Source: Styela clava (Eukaryota > Chordata > Ascidiacea > Stolidobranchia > Styelidae). Taken from it: a DNA stretch of 64,000 bases. The notes under the pieces were generated by a model that worked only from the letters and a program-made list of their open reading frames with translations, had not been told where the DNA came from and did no database searches. Where the stretch lies: the NCBI RefSeq assembly GCF_964204865.1, contig NC_135257.1:3844001-3908000 (forward strand), given 5' to 3'. Shown in pieces: positions 25,901-38,515 of this stretch. The translations under genes and the position numbers were made by a program. Positions within the stretch are counted from its first letter, which is position 1. Each line of letters begins with the position of its first letter.

Positions 25901-28465
25901 TATATGATAAACTGAAGAAATAGATGTTTTTGTGGTCAATCCAGAGGGGCCAATCCAATATTTTTAAATATTAATTTCAACTAAATGACATTTACCTTTT
26001 CCATGTCGATTCATAGCTGAGGAAATAGCACAGCAGACTGTTTTTTGTAAAATAAGCCTTTCAACTTGGAAGGATGATACAAAACCAAAATACCTGCCTA
26101 AATCCATCTGAACGCGATATTTTTTATATTCCGTATATAAAAGTCTTAGAATTTGAAATAATTATGTACCATGAATGGTATTTTTTGGGTAGAAAGCAAT
26201 TGCATAAAAATTCGGGAAACGGGTACAGGAATGTTTTACTGAAGTATTTATCTAAAATATTCGAAATCTAAATTACAGGATGTTGAATACACGTATGCCC
26301 CAAAATATTTGGATTATTTAACATTGACTGGATGTATCGTGAGTGCCGCATTTCATTTCTTCACCGTCATCACAATTTTATGCTTCAAGTGAGTTATATC
26401 ATTTTTATTGACATATTCCTTCGACAGAAGAATTAAATCTGTTTCCTTTTTATGTCATTTCAGGAGCATGAGAACGGACAAAATTCGTTTAATAATCTTA
26501 CATATTTCTGCAAATTTATTCATCGTCAATGTTATTTTTCCGATTGGAATTGACGACAATGATAATGAAATCATGTGCGAAATCACGTCGATTGCCCTTC
26601 ATTACTTCATGCTGACGGCGTGGGCATGGATGTTATTGGAAGCTGTTTACCTATTTCATGCTTTGTTTTTATCTCAACATGTTGGTGGACCTGGTGCAAA
26701 AATGATGGTCATTGGTGGATTGTTGGCCTATGGTGAGTGTTAGACACTTTTCATGATTAATGTATAATATATAAACGGTTCACTTAGGTTGTAAATTTAA
26801 ATGTACAGAGGTTATAGGTTATAGAAAGAGGCTATAAATTGTTTTCAAGTATTCTCAAGCAAGGTTGTGTTTTATCGAGCGGTGCCTCTGCAGGTACTTT
26901 CCAATTCCAATCTGACAACACCGAATGAGTAATTGTAAACATTCGCTACTTTTATTTATAATCTTCGAATCGGAGTTGTGATAACATTTATTGGCCAGCA
27001 CGATTATCGAATAATTTTAAGCTAAATATTTACAGTGATACCTGGAGCAGTAGTAGCTACGTCAAAATTATTGTCGACGTCGTATCGGAGCAAAAGATAT
27101 TGTTGGTTGTCTTCAGAAATCATCAATTTTGCATTTAATATTCCAGTAGGATGTGTATTGGTTTTCGACGTTGTCGCTTTATTATCGGCAATATATGGCA
27201 TGACTTGTGGACTGAAGGTAATTTACTTAAAACTCTTTTTATTCGTGTTCTGACTATTTCCCATTCATGATGTTGTATTACTGAAGATCTTTATCCAGAG
27301 GCGTATCTAGGATGTGGCAGCCATGGATCCGTGCCATGGGCGCCGTTTAGACAGGGGCGCAAAAACTGCGAAAGGTTTCAATAAAATACTTTCAAATTTG
27401 AAATACCTGGAACTCGTGTTTTTACTCAAATAATAATGTATAGGAATCTCATTTCAATAACAGTCATTATAAATTGTCAACTAACTATCAAGGGCGCGTA
27501 TTTTTAAAATTCGCCATTGGCTCCATATTACGTAGATACGCCACTGTATTTGTCCCAGTGTTTTTCCAATCACCTTCCACTCTTTACATATTATCTTTAT
27601 TGTATTCAAACATATTTCACAGGTCAAACGAACTGTCATTAATCCAAATTACGTACGACAGACAATAGTTCGAATAATTTGTATGGTGTTCCTCTTGGGC
27701 ATCCCTTGGGCCTTTGGGTTTTTGATGCTTCTTTCTCAAAATGAAACTTTAAAATCAGTATGTTCGATCATCTTCATTGTTTGTAACGCGTTACAGGTAG
27801 GTGAATTGCATTTAACGCTTTCAAAATATTGTAAAATCTGACAGATAAATAAAAAAAATAGTTCTATTGCTTTTCTGAATATAGAAATAGTATATTATCA
27901 AGCAATCTGCTTTATGTAAAAAAAACATATTCATTGTTCTGTAACGAACTATTGTTTATATATGCAGGGCATCGTAATATTTGTGGTATTTTGTGCGATG
28001 CAAGAAAAGTTCCGCGAAAAAGTCGTTTCACTTTTCACGTCATGTCAAAAGAAGACAGTACCATCGATTAAATTTCAAGAAAGAGTCGAGACCAATGTAA
28101 GCAACCTTAAGAATTTGTTCACGCAAAGAATTATGCCCGACAAAGAAACACCATAAAACTTTGCTTTAGGAATTTCTCCAAATTAAGGAGATTGTGGAAA
28201 CCATTAAAATGAACTGTACGAAGATATATTCTGAGAAGAAAATTTATAATTTTGCTCATTATTTGCGTTTATTTGAATACTTGTATAAACAATAAGTTGA
28301 ACTTTTATAGTATCGAATTGCAAGCTCCCATGTGCCATTTAGGTCCACGATGAAAATGCCAAAGATACTCTCAACACTGACACGTCTTCCTCTCTCCCAC
28401 CACCACCGCCGTCATGGCAACGTTTACGTAATGAGGAACGACCATACCGCAGCAGATGGATATGA
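22910..28465 (+). CDS. Adhesion GPCR with N-terminal C-type lectin domain (paralogue A), 12 exons
   Basis: Exons: 22910-22964, 23589-23871, 24153-24286, 24530-24750, 24929-25375, 25677-25895, 26279-26388, 26464-26732, 27036-27217, 27623-27796, 27968-28096, 28343-28465. All are GT-AG and in phase; 2,346 nt, 781 aa. Order: signal peptide (MVTINIVSAFLLLILHNK), C-type lectin domain about 19-157 (VWIGLRM, WWSDGTPYN, WDDWYC), stalk/GAIN about 158-453, GPS with cleavage motif H445-L446|T447 in CQCNHLTHFAL, then seven helices (exons 7-11). Adhesion-family marks include HYFMLTAWAWML in TM3 and LGIPWAFGF in TM6. It is a plasma-membrane receptor: self-cleavage at the GPS would leave THFALIQ as a tethered agonist (family knowledge). 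The lectin EPN sugar-binding triplet reads EPQ, so sugar binding is uncertain. The last exon is supported by the matching exon in paralogue B. If the 28096 donor is not used, reading continues to a TAA at 28156, giving a different short tail. Intron 9 carries a MITE. It faces paralogue B tail to tail. Confidence 0.93.
27296..27546. mobile_element. MITE with 14-bp inverted ends in GPCR-A intron 9
   Basis: The left end cagaggcgtatcta (27296-27309) is inverted at 27533-27546 with one mismatch (cagtggcgtatcta). The 251-bp length and the lack of coding frame fit a non-autonomous DNA element. It lies between exons 27036-27217 and 27623-27796. Confidence 0.7.
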
Positions 28466-30526
28466 TTCAGCAATATTCAACCGACTTAACCCAGTGAACG
28501 ATCACTCATACGTAATAGTCAAGAGCTCGCGTTATAAAACTGTAGCAGGCGGTTGAACACCCGAACGGCAAGTTTATTATTTCGAAAATAGCAGGAGTGA
28601 TATTCAACGTATTTGGAGAGCTTTAGGTTTCGAATAATGGAAAAGTTGTCGTTCATGACTGCGATTTATTATATATATATAGTTTTCTACAACTATTTAA
28701 TGGCTGTAAAATTTGTGCATGCATCATTTCTTGGGCAATGAAGTTATTGCTACCCACCGCACATCCAGTTTAAGACACTGCAAAAACGTAAAAACAATTT
28801 TTTAAAACAATGCGATTTATTGCCTCTGATATATATATAACTTCTTTTAATGCGTAATCCGAACTATTTATTTTATAGTGAATAAAGTCTTTTTTCACTA
28901 GAAAGAAATTGATCGTATTACAACAAACTGGAAAGTACTTTGAAATATAGTTTTACAGTACAAAAAATGATACAGAATAAGAAATATATATACTTTGAAT
29001 GCTTAAAGTATTAGACCACAAATATGCAACTCAAAAGCAGTTGGAGGAAAAGATTTTATTCGATTTTCCAAGTGATTCAATCTCTTTTTTCGCTACATGA
29101 ATTATTGCGTGGCAATTATTTACCATATGAATTATCATAGTGTTGAATCCAAGCACTGACCACTGATTTCAATTTGTTAAAGGAAAATAGTTCAAACCAG
29201 TGTCACACGAACTTACTCAAACAATAGGAAGATAGATAGATATTTGAGTGGAGTTGGGGGCTACCACTAAAATACCAAGATTTATCTGAACTATGACGAA
29301 TAGAATTGAGCATTGAATTGAGTACAGTACGAGTAAGTGACACGTCATCATAGATGAATGTAAATGCTGGGCGCCGTAAGACTTAAGAATCTATCGCTGG
29401 TTCCCTTTGTTCAGGTAGGGCTTGTCACAGAATCTCCTCACCCCTGAGTTATTCTAGCAAACGTTGTCTTATCAGAGCCATTTGTCTTCCCCTGATGAGG
29501 TTGAGTTTCTATGGGATACTTTCATACGCTTCAATACCTTCCACGGACCCAGACCTGTCTTAAATTATTTAGCAACTTTCACTAGTAAATACGAATAAGC
29601 TCGATCCTTACTCGCAAAAAGCTTGTCAGGTACTCACTCTACCGCTCACTAAACATGCCATTGTCCTTTTTTTCGCATTGCAATATTGCGCAACAAGTCA
29701 CATGGCTGATAATCGATTTACATTTATGTATAAGAGTCAAGGCCGACGGTAAAATCAATTTATTTTTATATGTGTACCGACTAGAATTGTTTGACTTTAT
29801 GTATATCATTTACGTGTGTCTGAATGTATAATTAAACGTTGAGTGGGCACATTATTATTAAAGTCGACACAAAATTTGTATTTTTTATGTTTCATTCTAA
29901 GTTGTTGATTTGAATTATAAATGGTACCCAGATTAAATGTTTCATCATTTATTTAGGTTTTATTTAAATCATACAATTCAGATAAAATGCGTGCCTAATA
30001 TTTAGTCATAAGTGTTGAAAATTTTTCAAGAAACCTTGCCAAGTATCATCCAAACAGCAAAAAATAAATATTCTCAAACCATGAATGTTAAATAACTGCT
30101 CAAACTACAGTACCTAATTTACAATTTCCTCCAAGCGCAATTCTTCGCCTGCTTAGAATTAGGCATCAATTTGGGCATTTTGATGCCACTGCTACCATTG
30201 CGGATAAAATTTATCACATTACTTTTGGAGTGAGACAATAACTTTCGCATACTGCAGACGCGGAGGATCGTTTGTCAGTCTAGACCTTTAGAGACTCTAG
30301 ACTAGAGCTAGAGCGATATTCGGCACTTCTTTTTTAAACCTTGGCAGCGGAAAAACTTGCATTTGTTACGTAATAATATGCTTCATCAGGCTTGCCCAGA
30401 CTCAAATACTGATGTATATTTGAGTTGGGTTGCGCGAGACTAACTTCCTATTTTTTCTCCATGATTTTATGCTAGTGGATCCGTATGCGTATACTACAAG
30501 GATACTGTAGCTGGAATAAACATGAC

Positions 30527-30897
30527 TATTCTATCCAATTAAAGAGTCCAGCTGCTAAACTTCCTCATGGTTCTCTAAGTGCCTATAATCTTAATTACAT
30601 TTAGTTACCCATCATTTTCGTAAATGCAATAAAATATTTTTTAATCACATCTGAAATGAGCTCCACTGATATTTGTAGTTCTAATTTTTCTATCATTACT
30701 TCTACGGCTAAATGCAAATTAAATGTTTATGTATTGTTACGTCATACTTGATTTGAGATTACAAATTTATTTATCAAATTTATTTCTTGCCATTGTCGTA
30801 AACTGCTTGTCTGAGGAAGTCTGACTCTGGTCGGACGAAACGTTACAGAAATACATTTGTGTTAGTGTGCAGCTGGACTCTTTAATTGGATAGAATA
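30527..30897. mobile_element. 371-bp element with perfect 29-bp terminal inverted repeats
   Basis: 30527-30555 is the exact reverse complement of 30869-30897 (arm starts tattctatccaattaaagag). The interior includes gtcggacgaaacgtta, a word common in invertebrate repeats. The perfect arms suggest a fairly young or conserved copy. Confidence 0.85.
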
Positions 30898-31597
30898 TTG
30901 ATGTATATATATATTTTATTTTACACATGTAAAGTAATGTATTCTTCCTGTTGTAAAACACACAACTGGTTCGAGGCAATTTTTAGGGGTATTTTCAATA
31001 AAATTCACTTAACATCAGACGCGATCGACTGCTCGAGACGTGGCGATCGACCGGTCGAACGCGATCGACGTGTTGGCCACCCCTATCCTATACTAATGAT
31101 AGGCTAAGTATTCCATCTTATCTAGGTTTTGCATATTACAGCTAGCGTTAACGAATGGGATAGTGTCGGGCATGTGCCAATGTAAAAACCCAGTCACTGT
31201 TTTCCGAATAACATTCCTATGTCAACTGTTTTTGTAGTTTACATGATAACAAGTGCTGCAAAATTCATCGAAAACCACTTAATAAGCAAAACATTTTTCA
31301 ATTATTTTAAATATTTAAACAATGGTAAGAAAACTCAAAAATGTTCTGAATGATTTGTGAATAAAGATCTGGTATTGGCGTAATCTATCAATCGTTAATG
31401 GCAATGCCTCTCATCGTTGCCTCTGCTCATGTCTTTTACTATTGCCTACGTCGTATGAAGACGAAACAATATTGTGAGGCGATTTTGAACTACTACTACT
31501 TCTTTCATATTCATTGGTATTAATCGATTTTGATTAAAGTTTATCAGATTTGAAAAAAAAATCAAATTTTCCTAAGCAATCTGCTTACACAATTTTG

Positions 31598-31706
31598 GGA
31601 CCTCCTGAAGTATGCGCACCAAGATGGCGCACAACCTGAACTCAGGTTGTGTATCGGGTTAGGGTTCAGGTTGTGCGACATCTTGGTGCGCATACTTCAG
31701 TAGTAC
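31598..31706. mobile_element. Short palindromic MITE ('aagatggcgcacaacc' family), best-preserved copy
   Basis: The left arm ctgaagtatgcgcaccaaga is matched base for base by the inverted right arm at 31680-31700, with the palindrome continuing into gcgcacaacctgaa. Centre: gtatcgggttagggttcagg. It should fold into a long hairpin. Confidence 0.85.
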
Positions 31707-32515
31707 TTAATTTTGTTTTGATTTTCTCAACCACTGATACTTCACTGAATATCCGCCATTCTTTCGGTATATGCTAAATGTTTGACAATTAAAGTTTGAG
31801 TTGAAATTTATTCACATTATAAAGTAAAAATAACTTAGGCATAGTAGCCACGTTAATATCATTTTTTATATTAATTTATTATACATACAAAAATGGGTTA
31901 ATTTTGGGAAAAAAAGGAAATATTCTGTACACTTAATAAACAAATATACACTCATCTCATTGAACTTAAGGCAACTTTACCGACACTATCATCGTTTAGC
32001 TATTTTAGCATCCCATCATAAACCATAATCGAGAAAGAGACGTTAGAAATATACCACTACTATATGCTATCTTATGATATTATTGCATTACATTCTACAA
32101 GAAGCCAAAAAATTTTAATTTATAAGAAAGCCAGCTATGATAAAAAAAACATAAAGTTACGACTGAAAAACGAATTTCCATATAGTTAATTTATCTCCTA
32201 ATAGTCGTCTGCTATGCATTTCCTATTTTCAAATTCGAAATAGATAATGACATCACATGACGACAATTAGTGTATTAGGAGTTCCTTTTATCTGTAACGT
32301 TTCAGTTTCAAATGTAATTACATTCATATATATTTCACTTTCTGTGGAACACAAAATAAACTGTTACGGAATGTCCGATCTGGTTTCGGAAAGTCTTCCT
32401 ACTTTCGTTTGGGATAACCATTATATCGAAATCCAGAGATTTTAGTCTTGAACTTTTTCCAACTTCCTGTAGCGTGGCGCGAGTTTTTACACCATGCCTG
32501 AAGAAATGTCTTTGT

Positions 32516-35500
32516 TCACGACCATCCATGTCTGAAAGGTTTCGCACTTCCGCTCGATGAATTAGCGCTGTTAACGTTTGTCTCATCCGTTGTCTGGCTT
32601 GTTATTTCTGCTGGAGATCTTTCGTTTGTAAATGTGTTCGTCTTGGTGTCGTCACTTTGCGCTGTTCCATCAGTATCATTCACAAACTAGAATATAAAAA
32701 AATAGATTATACATACTTACTTAGAATGAAATATAAAATTTAGGAAATTTCAATATAATCCACAGCGAAGCAATTTGCTTTCAACCTAATTTTTTTTTTA
32801 CAAAATGAACTCAAAGTACGCATGCATATGAAGTGGACAACTTACTCCTTGGTGCCTGGAGCTACTTTCGCGTTTACTCTTTCTTACAGATTGAACTCGG
32901 CGTACGACTCGTCTGAATTTTTGATTCATAGGTCCTATCCAGAGCTTTCTCACTTGTTCTTGTCTCGCACAGAAAAAGAAAAATATGGCGACACCCTGCA
33001 TAAAAAGAAGTTTATTTATGTTCTTGCTTGACCTTTCACACAAGAGTTTTTTATTTGCCGTAAAACGTGGCTTATGTCGATGAATGTTTAAAACAATTCA
33101 TTCTTACTTGGGTGGTATTCAAAACAGTAAAGCAGATTGCAAAAACTTCTTTCGCTTCTGGAGACTGGGCCAACAACATGAAGAATCCGAACAGCCATGG
33201 AATACCAAGAATGAAAATCATACAGAATGCTCGGATCAGGGTTTGTTTTACTTTTGGAAGATCAACTCGTTTACGAAACATCTAAAAAATATAAAATATA
33301 TTTTAAAGGTAATATTTTTAGTCGCTGGTCCGTCGCCTAATCCCCAAATAAAAACAAAAAATTATGTATTATATTGCCACCTGACTTCTCAAAAAGCGGT
33401 CCCTGATAATAACTGTGGCGTGCTATACAATCAATCTTCGGTTTCATTTGAGTTAGACAAATCATAAAATAAAGTGTTTTATGTCTATAGTGGCTAAACA
33501 CACACTTCATAGCTCAATGCTATTTTTTTCATCTTGACCATGTCTATTACAGCATTTCCCATTCATAGCTTTTAGTTATAGTTACCAATACCAAAAACCG
33601 CATTGTGCTTCACCAACGTTGAGTTGGTACCGGTATGTACTGAAGCCTACAAAGTTAACAAACTCGTAGTGAGTTCCACACTCTAGCAAACATTAAAACC
33701 CCTCACCTTTGATCTGAACGTTATTGTGTATAGGACGCATACGAAGATGATCAAATTGCTGAATAAAACCAGCGCAATCGGAACAAGTACTGATGGAATG
33801 AGAACGGGCATCGCCAACCAGCAATATTTTTCACTTAGATATACATCGGGTCTAGTTATTCCAACAGATAATCCAGCGATCAATCCGGGGAAACCTAAAT
33901 AAATATATTTGTAAATGCAAATGTGATAGTAGTAATTCCATTTATAGCTATTGTCATAGGAAAGGTGGATTAATGGATATCGCGGAACTCTAATATGTAT
34001 GTTATATGGATGAAAGCATACCATATGCCATTAGTCCTCCAACGGGAACGATCTTGCCTCGAACTCCGTCATTATATGATGTCACAACAAGCCGTAGAAA
34101 AAGAAACATTGCTTCAATAAACATCCAAGCCCAGGCCGCCAACAGGAAGTAATGCAACATTGCCGCTATGACAGTGCAAAACAACATTTCATCTCGGCGA
34201 TCGATGCCGACTAAGAACAATATGTTCATGAGGAAAAGGTTTATGCACAGTTGGAGTAAAATCTGTTGAGCGGTTTTGCTCCTCAATTGCCTGAAAAATA
34301 TAAGCTGCAATGATACCGGCACAATAAGAAGAAATTTGATCATATATCAACGCAAGATAGGTATTATTAGTATTTCGTTTGAATAAATACTATTAATACA
34401 GAACAAAGTATTTTGTGCCTCGCACTATACGTTATGTGAAGGTTACTACGCAAAAGAAAGTAGGTGAGCTGCAGTAGCATAAACATAACAGATCAGGTAC
34501 TTTTATATATTGATTATCAATCACAATTATTTTATAAAAGCAGTAATTGATTACATTTTGTAATTGAAGTAATTGATTACATTTTGTCCAGATATTACTG
34601 TTCGATCTGGAATACAAATATTCTGCATTAACTTGCTCGAAACTAGGGCTAATTTTAGATCATTAATTACCATGCTCTAGACAAAATGCCAAAACAGCCC
34701 AAAATGGAAATCTACTCGAAATTTGTCTGAAATTGCAAGATTTCATAATCATATTTCAAACAAGATATATCGAGAATAAGTATATGTCATGGGTGGCAAT
34801 GTCCTGAAACGCATGTAACCCAATACCCAAGTCTGAATAATGTATTTATTTGAGCTCCTTATTTAAAAAAACAGATCGGGTCGCTTGAGTTGGCTGTTGC
34901 CGACGATACATGACACATATTAATGTCATTTGGTCACGTTGCTGTCAAATAACTAAAAATCATTCCAAATTTACGCGTCAATAAACTATAAACCAGTGGT
35001 AACCATAGTCAATATTGAAATTATTTCTCGAAAAAAATACCAGCGAAAATGTTATCAGCCATCCATTTTGGGTAAAATTTCGATTTTAGCCACGTCTCGT
35101 CGCGTTTAAAACAAAAAATATATGATTTGAGTTCCGGGTAGCAGCCATTTTGTCATTTATCAACTGTATTTATAATAAAATCGTGAAATGTTTAAAACAT
35201 ACTTGAAACTTAGGATAGTAACGATTGTAGCAAACAGACATATGATCGAGACAGTGCATCCAAATATCGTTATAGGAATCAGGTATTTTGGTGCGTAGAT
35301 ATATGTCGTGTCCTGTAAAGTTTATATTTGGTTAATTTCAACATTAATTGACACCTTTTAGTATTTAGTAATAGATATTATTTGCATACCAATACCAGTT
35401 CCAAATGTTAATGTGATAAAACGTCTGCGAACTATGAATTCGAATGGAAAAGACCATTTGCTTTCGGTGAAAGTTCAAAACCAAATCGTTAATAATATTC

Positions 35501-38500
35501 ATATTAACACACATAAGCAACTTCATTTACCCAAATTCTCAAAAAATTTTCAGACTAAATTAAATCACAGGCAGCAATATTAATATTATTCTTTATCAAT
35601 AACACAAAATTGTGAAAAACACGAAGATATTGAAATTCAGAACGTCTTACCAGCAAAACAGAGAAGTGGGTCATATGATCACACATACATGTGATTCGAT
35701 CTCTTCGGTCTTGTAAAAGAGTTAAATTTCCACAAACTCTTTCTTCTTCTAAAGATTTTAGTATTCTACACCCATTCGTCGACCATTCGTTTGCGGTAAT
35801 ATTCCAGAACGCACAAATTGGAGTAATTTTACCTTTCATGTCCGGTATTTCCGGTGGTGTTGCGTTCTGTAAAAAGGGCAAATGAGTTTTATTCAATGCA
35901 TTATCAACAAAACTAATTTATTACATAATATTTGATTATGCTTCAGCATGTGAAAGTTGGGCACCATCAGGTAAGTTATTATTTACACAATAAAGTGAAA
36001 GCTTTTCCACACAAAGTATGATCATTTTGCGTACAATTATAATATTCAATATTACACGAAAGAGAATTGATGCGTATATATTTCGTTTTTTCTGATATCT
36101 AAAATAATTCATTTTTTCTATATAAAGCAATGTATATCCAAAATAACATCTCGAATGCGTTATCTGAACACGTTTTATTTATTTGACGTTGCGTTACCTG
36201 AAAGTAGTCATAATTTGTCACGCAAATGGGATTTTTCAAATCAGTCATGTTGACGTTTTTTATGTCGACCGACAAAACATCGCTGATGAGAACGGGTACA
36301 AGAGCCAAGCTCGGATCTTCTCCAAACATCGGAGTTTCAAGAACACGAGATTTGTATGTTAAGTTTGATGCTTCTGAAAATCCCTTTTTGTATCTTCTTT
36401 CATTAACTTGAAATAAAGCAGGATTTCGGTAAAATATTGAACTAATCTGCACTTTTTCGATTGTTTTGTTCAGTTCTTTCGATTCCCGAGTAATAGCTTC
36501 GTTCAAAACTGCTGATGATAAGTAGATTTGTATGTTGTTATTGCTTATGGAGTTATTGGCGATCTCAGTTTCTCCAGTGATGTAAGAATCATTTTGCGTT
36601 GCCAGATTTATTTTGATTTCAACGTTAGTTTTGTTTGTCCGAAAAGCCCCGCTCTGAAAAGATTTTTAATTTTATATATTGCATTCCATTCCAGTCATTT
36701 TGATCATATAACAAAAAACGAAAACAATGTTAAAATTTATTTATAATACAGAAAAATGGGTTTTCAAATAAAATGATTTTTTTAGTTTGGTTACTTTTGC
36801 TTAATTAAACGTCAATTGTTAATTTGAACAAAGCGCTAGAATGCGTTAACCATTAAATAGACCAAAATAAAAAGCAACTTAAATGTATCAAGTTGCCAAA
36901 TATGTGTTTTAGCGTTTCAAGTTTGAACGTTGCACCTGTCGTGCAGTTAATTTACGAAATTTACCTTTTCCACGTCAAATTTATCTATAAATTCATCAAA
37001 AGCATTCAAAACGTCTCGCGATGTGTTTTTATCGTTCTCATGGAACTCATCATCCACTCCCAACAATTCATTGATTGCATTTGATATACTTTCAAGATTC
37101 GATGGGTTGCTGGATACTTCTTTTGTGTTCTTGATTAAATCTTTAGAAATTCTCAAATGATCTTCGGGATCATAGTAAGCCCGACCTTAAATTTAATTCG
37201 AACTTTAAGTTAGCTTCACAAAAACATTTCTATCACGACTCAAACAGGTTTATAAATGTTAAATTAATAAGATTCATTTGCTCGTTCATAATACAAGAAC
37301 GCCTCTCCGTAGATCTGGCAGTTCGTTATACCGGAATATTTACAATTAGGACTAGTTTGTGAGTTGTCTTTTGTCTTATTGTTGTATCGTTTTCCGGTCG
37401 TTTTATAAGACTGTGAAGGAACTAAATATTTATACCTAAATGTTTCGTTAATAACCAGTAATATTACATTGACTAAAAATACTATTGAAGAGGGTATTAT
37501 TTAAATCTAACACCTAAATACTTGCAATACACTTTGAATTTAGAACATTTACTCAGATTTGTATGTTTTTGGAAAGACAAATATTGTCAAAATATCATTG
37601 CACGATACATCGCTGCACGATCAATTTGATATTGACTTGTTTTCATGTCGCTTGTAGTTTCACAGTCGTGATAAAACTTACAATTCATTCAGCATTTCAT
37701 GAACTATACTCTTACCTTTAGCCTGACATACATATTGGCTGAGAGGTGTTAACGTATAATTGCAATAATAATCATCCCAAGACCAACGCTGCTCTTTCCA
37801 CAACCTAACGCATGTTGGCATTGTTATCTGCGTTGACGTTTTGTATGTGATGGGTTCACGTGGATGCCAATAACTATAACTATATAAAAATAACATAAAA
37901 TTTAGAACAACTTGAAATTTTTGTTATGAATAATTGATTGTGTTACTATAATTTATATTCATTTTGCTATACTTCATCAGCTTGTTTATGTTCAAACATA
38001 ACAATGTCGAAAAAGACAAAAAATTTTACTACATGTGTTATGAAATAGATTTAAAATTCAAAAAACGTCTTACTCTGTAGAATCTTTTGACAAATTAAAA
38101 GGTTTTCCATCGCTCCAAACTCCATAGTCTCCGTCTTTACTTCGAAACAATTGTAATCCAATCCAAAGATCATTTTCAATGTTTGCGTCCCGTGCCAATA
38201 TCATAATAGTTCTTTGCTGACTTCGGCTCAAAACACTTGCCAAAGTCCATCCGTTCAATCGACAAACTCGGGCACCATCGACTTGAGTTGCGACTTCTTC
38301 AGATATATAATAGTAGTTTCCTCCAGATATGTGATCCTTACTGGGGCCAATCCAGCCTGAAATTGAAATAACCCAGGAATTATTGAACGATTATTGCTAC
38401 AGAAAAATCGTATTTAAATTCGAAATTATTATTATTTTAATATTCTAATTGCATTACCTTCGGCCCTCTGACTCATAGCAATCAAACACGCAATAGAAAC

Positions 38501-38515
38501 AATTAAATTCCACAT
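32516..38515 (-). CDS. Adhesion GPCR with N-terminal C-type lectin domain (paralogue B), 12 exons
   Basis: Exons in coding order: 38515-38458, 38356-38074, 37879-37716, 37185-36965, 36653-36198, 35866-35651, 35312-35203, 34290-34022, 33894-33707, 33281-33108, 32995-32846, 32686-32516. All GT-AG, phases join; 2,460 nt, 819 aa. Order: signal peptide (MWNLIVSIACLIAMSQRAEG), C-type lectin domain about 20-168 (LWIGLQL, GVWSDGKPF, WSWDDYYC, four expected Cys), stalk/GAIN to 466, GPS with H458-M459|T460 in CDHMTHFSVLL, then seven helices (HYFLLAAWAWMF in TM3, LGIPWLFGFF in TM6). The cytoplasmic tail is basic then Ser/Thr-rich and ends FRHGWS. Exons 2, 4, 7, 8 and 10 have exactly the lengths of paralogue A (283, 221, 110, 269, 174 nt), and all phases agree. 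The exon 3 acceptor is doubled (tatag and ttatag, 6 nt apart), so two residues may be optional. The lectin motif is EPI/WDD rather than EPN/WND. Ligand and G-protein partner are unknown. Confidence 0.93.

Larger units (their letters stand above)
28466..32515. other. Convergent intergenic region between the two GPCR genes
   Basis: About 4 kb shared by the 3' ends of both receptors. A possible AATAAA for gene A lies at 28881-28886. It contains a 371-bp element with perfect 29-bp inverted ends (30527-30897), a GC-rich hAT-end-like stretch (about 31019-31084, repeated 'gcgatcgac' words) and a palindromic MITE (31598-31706). No gene recognised. Confidence 0.65.
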
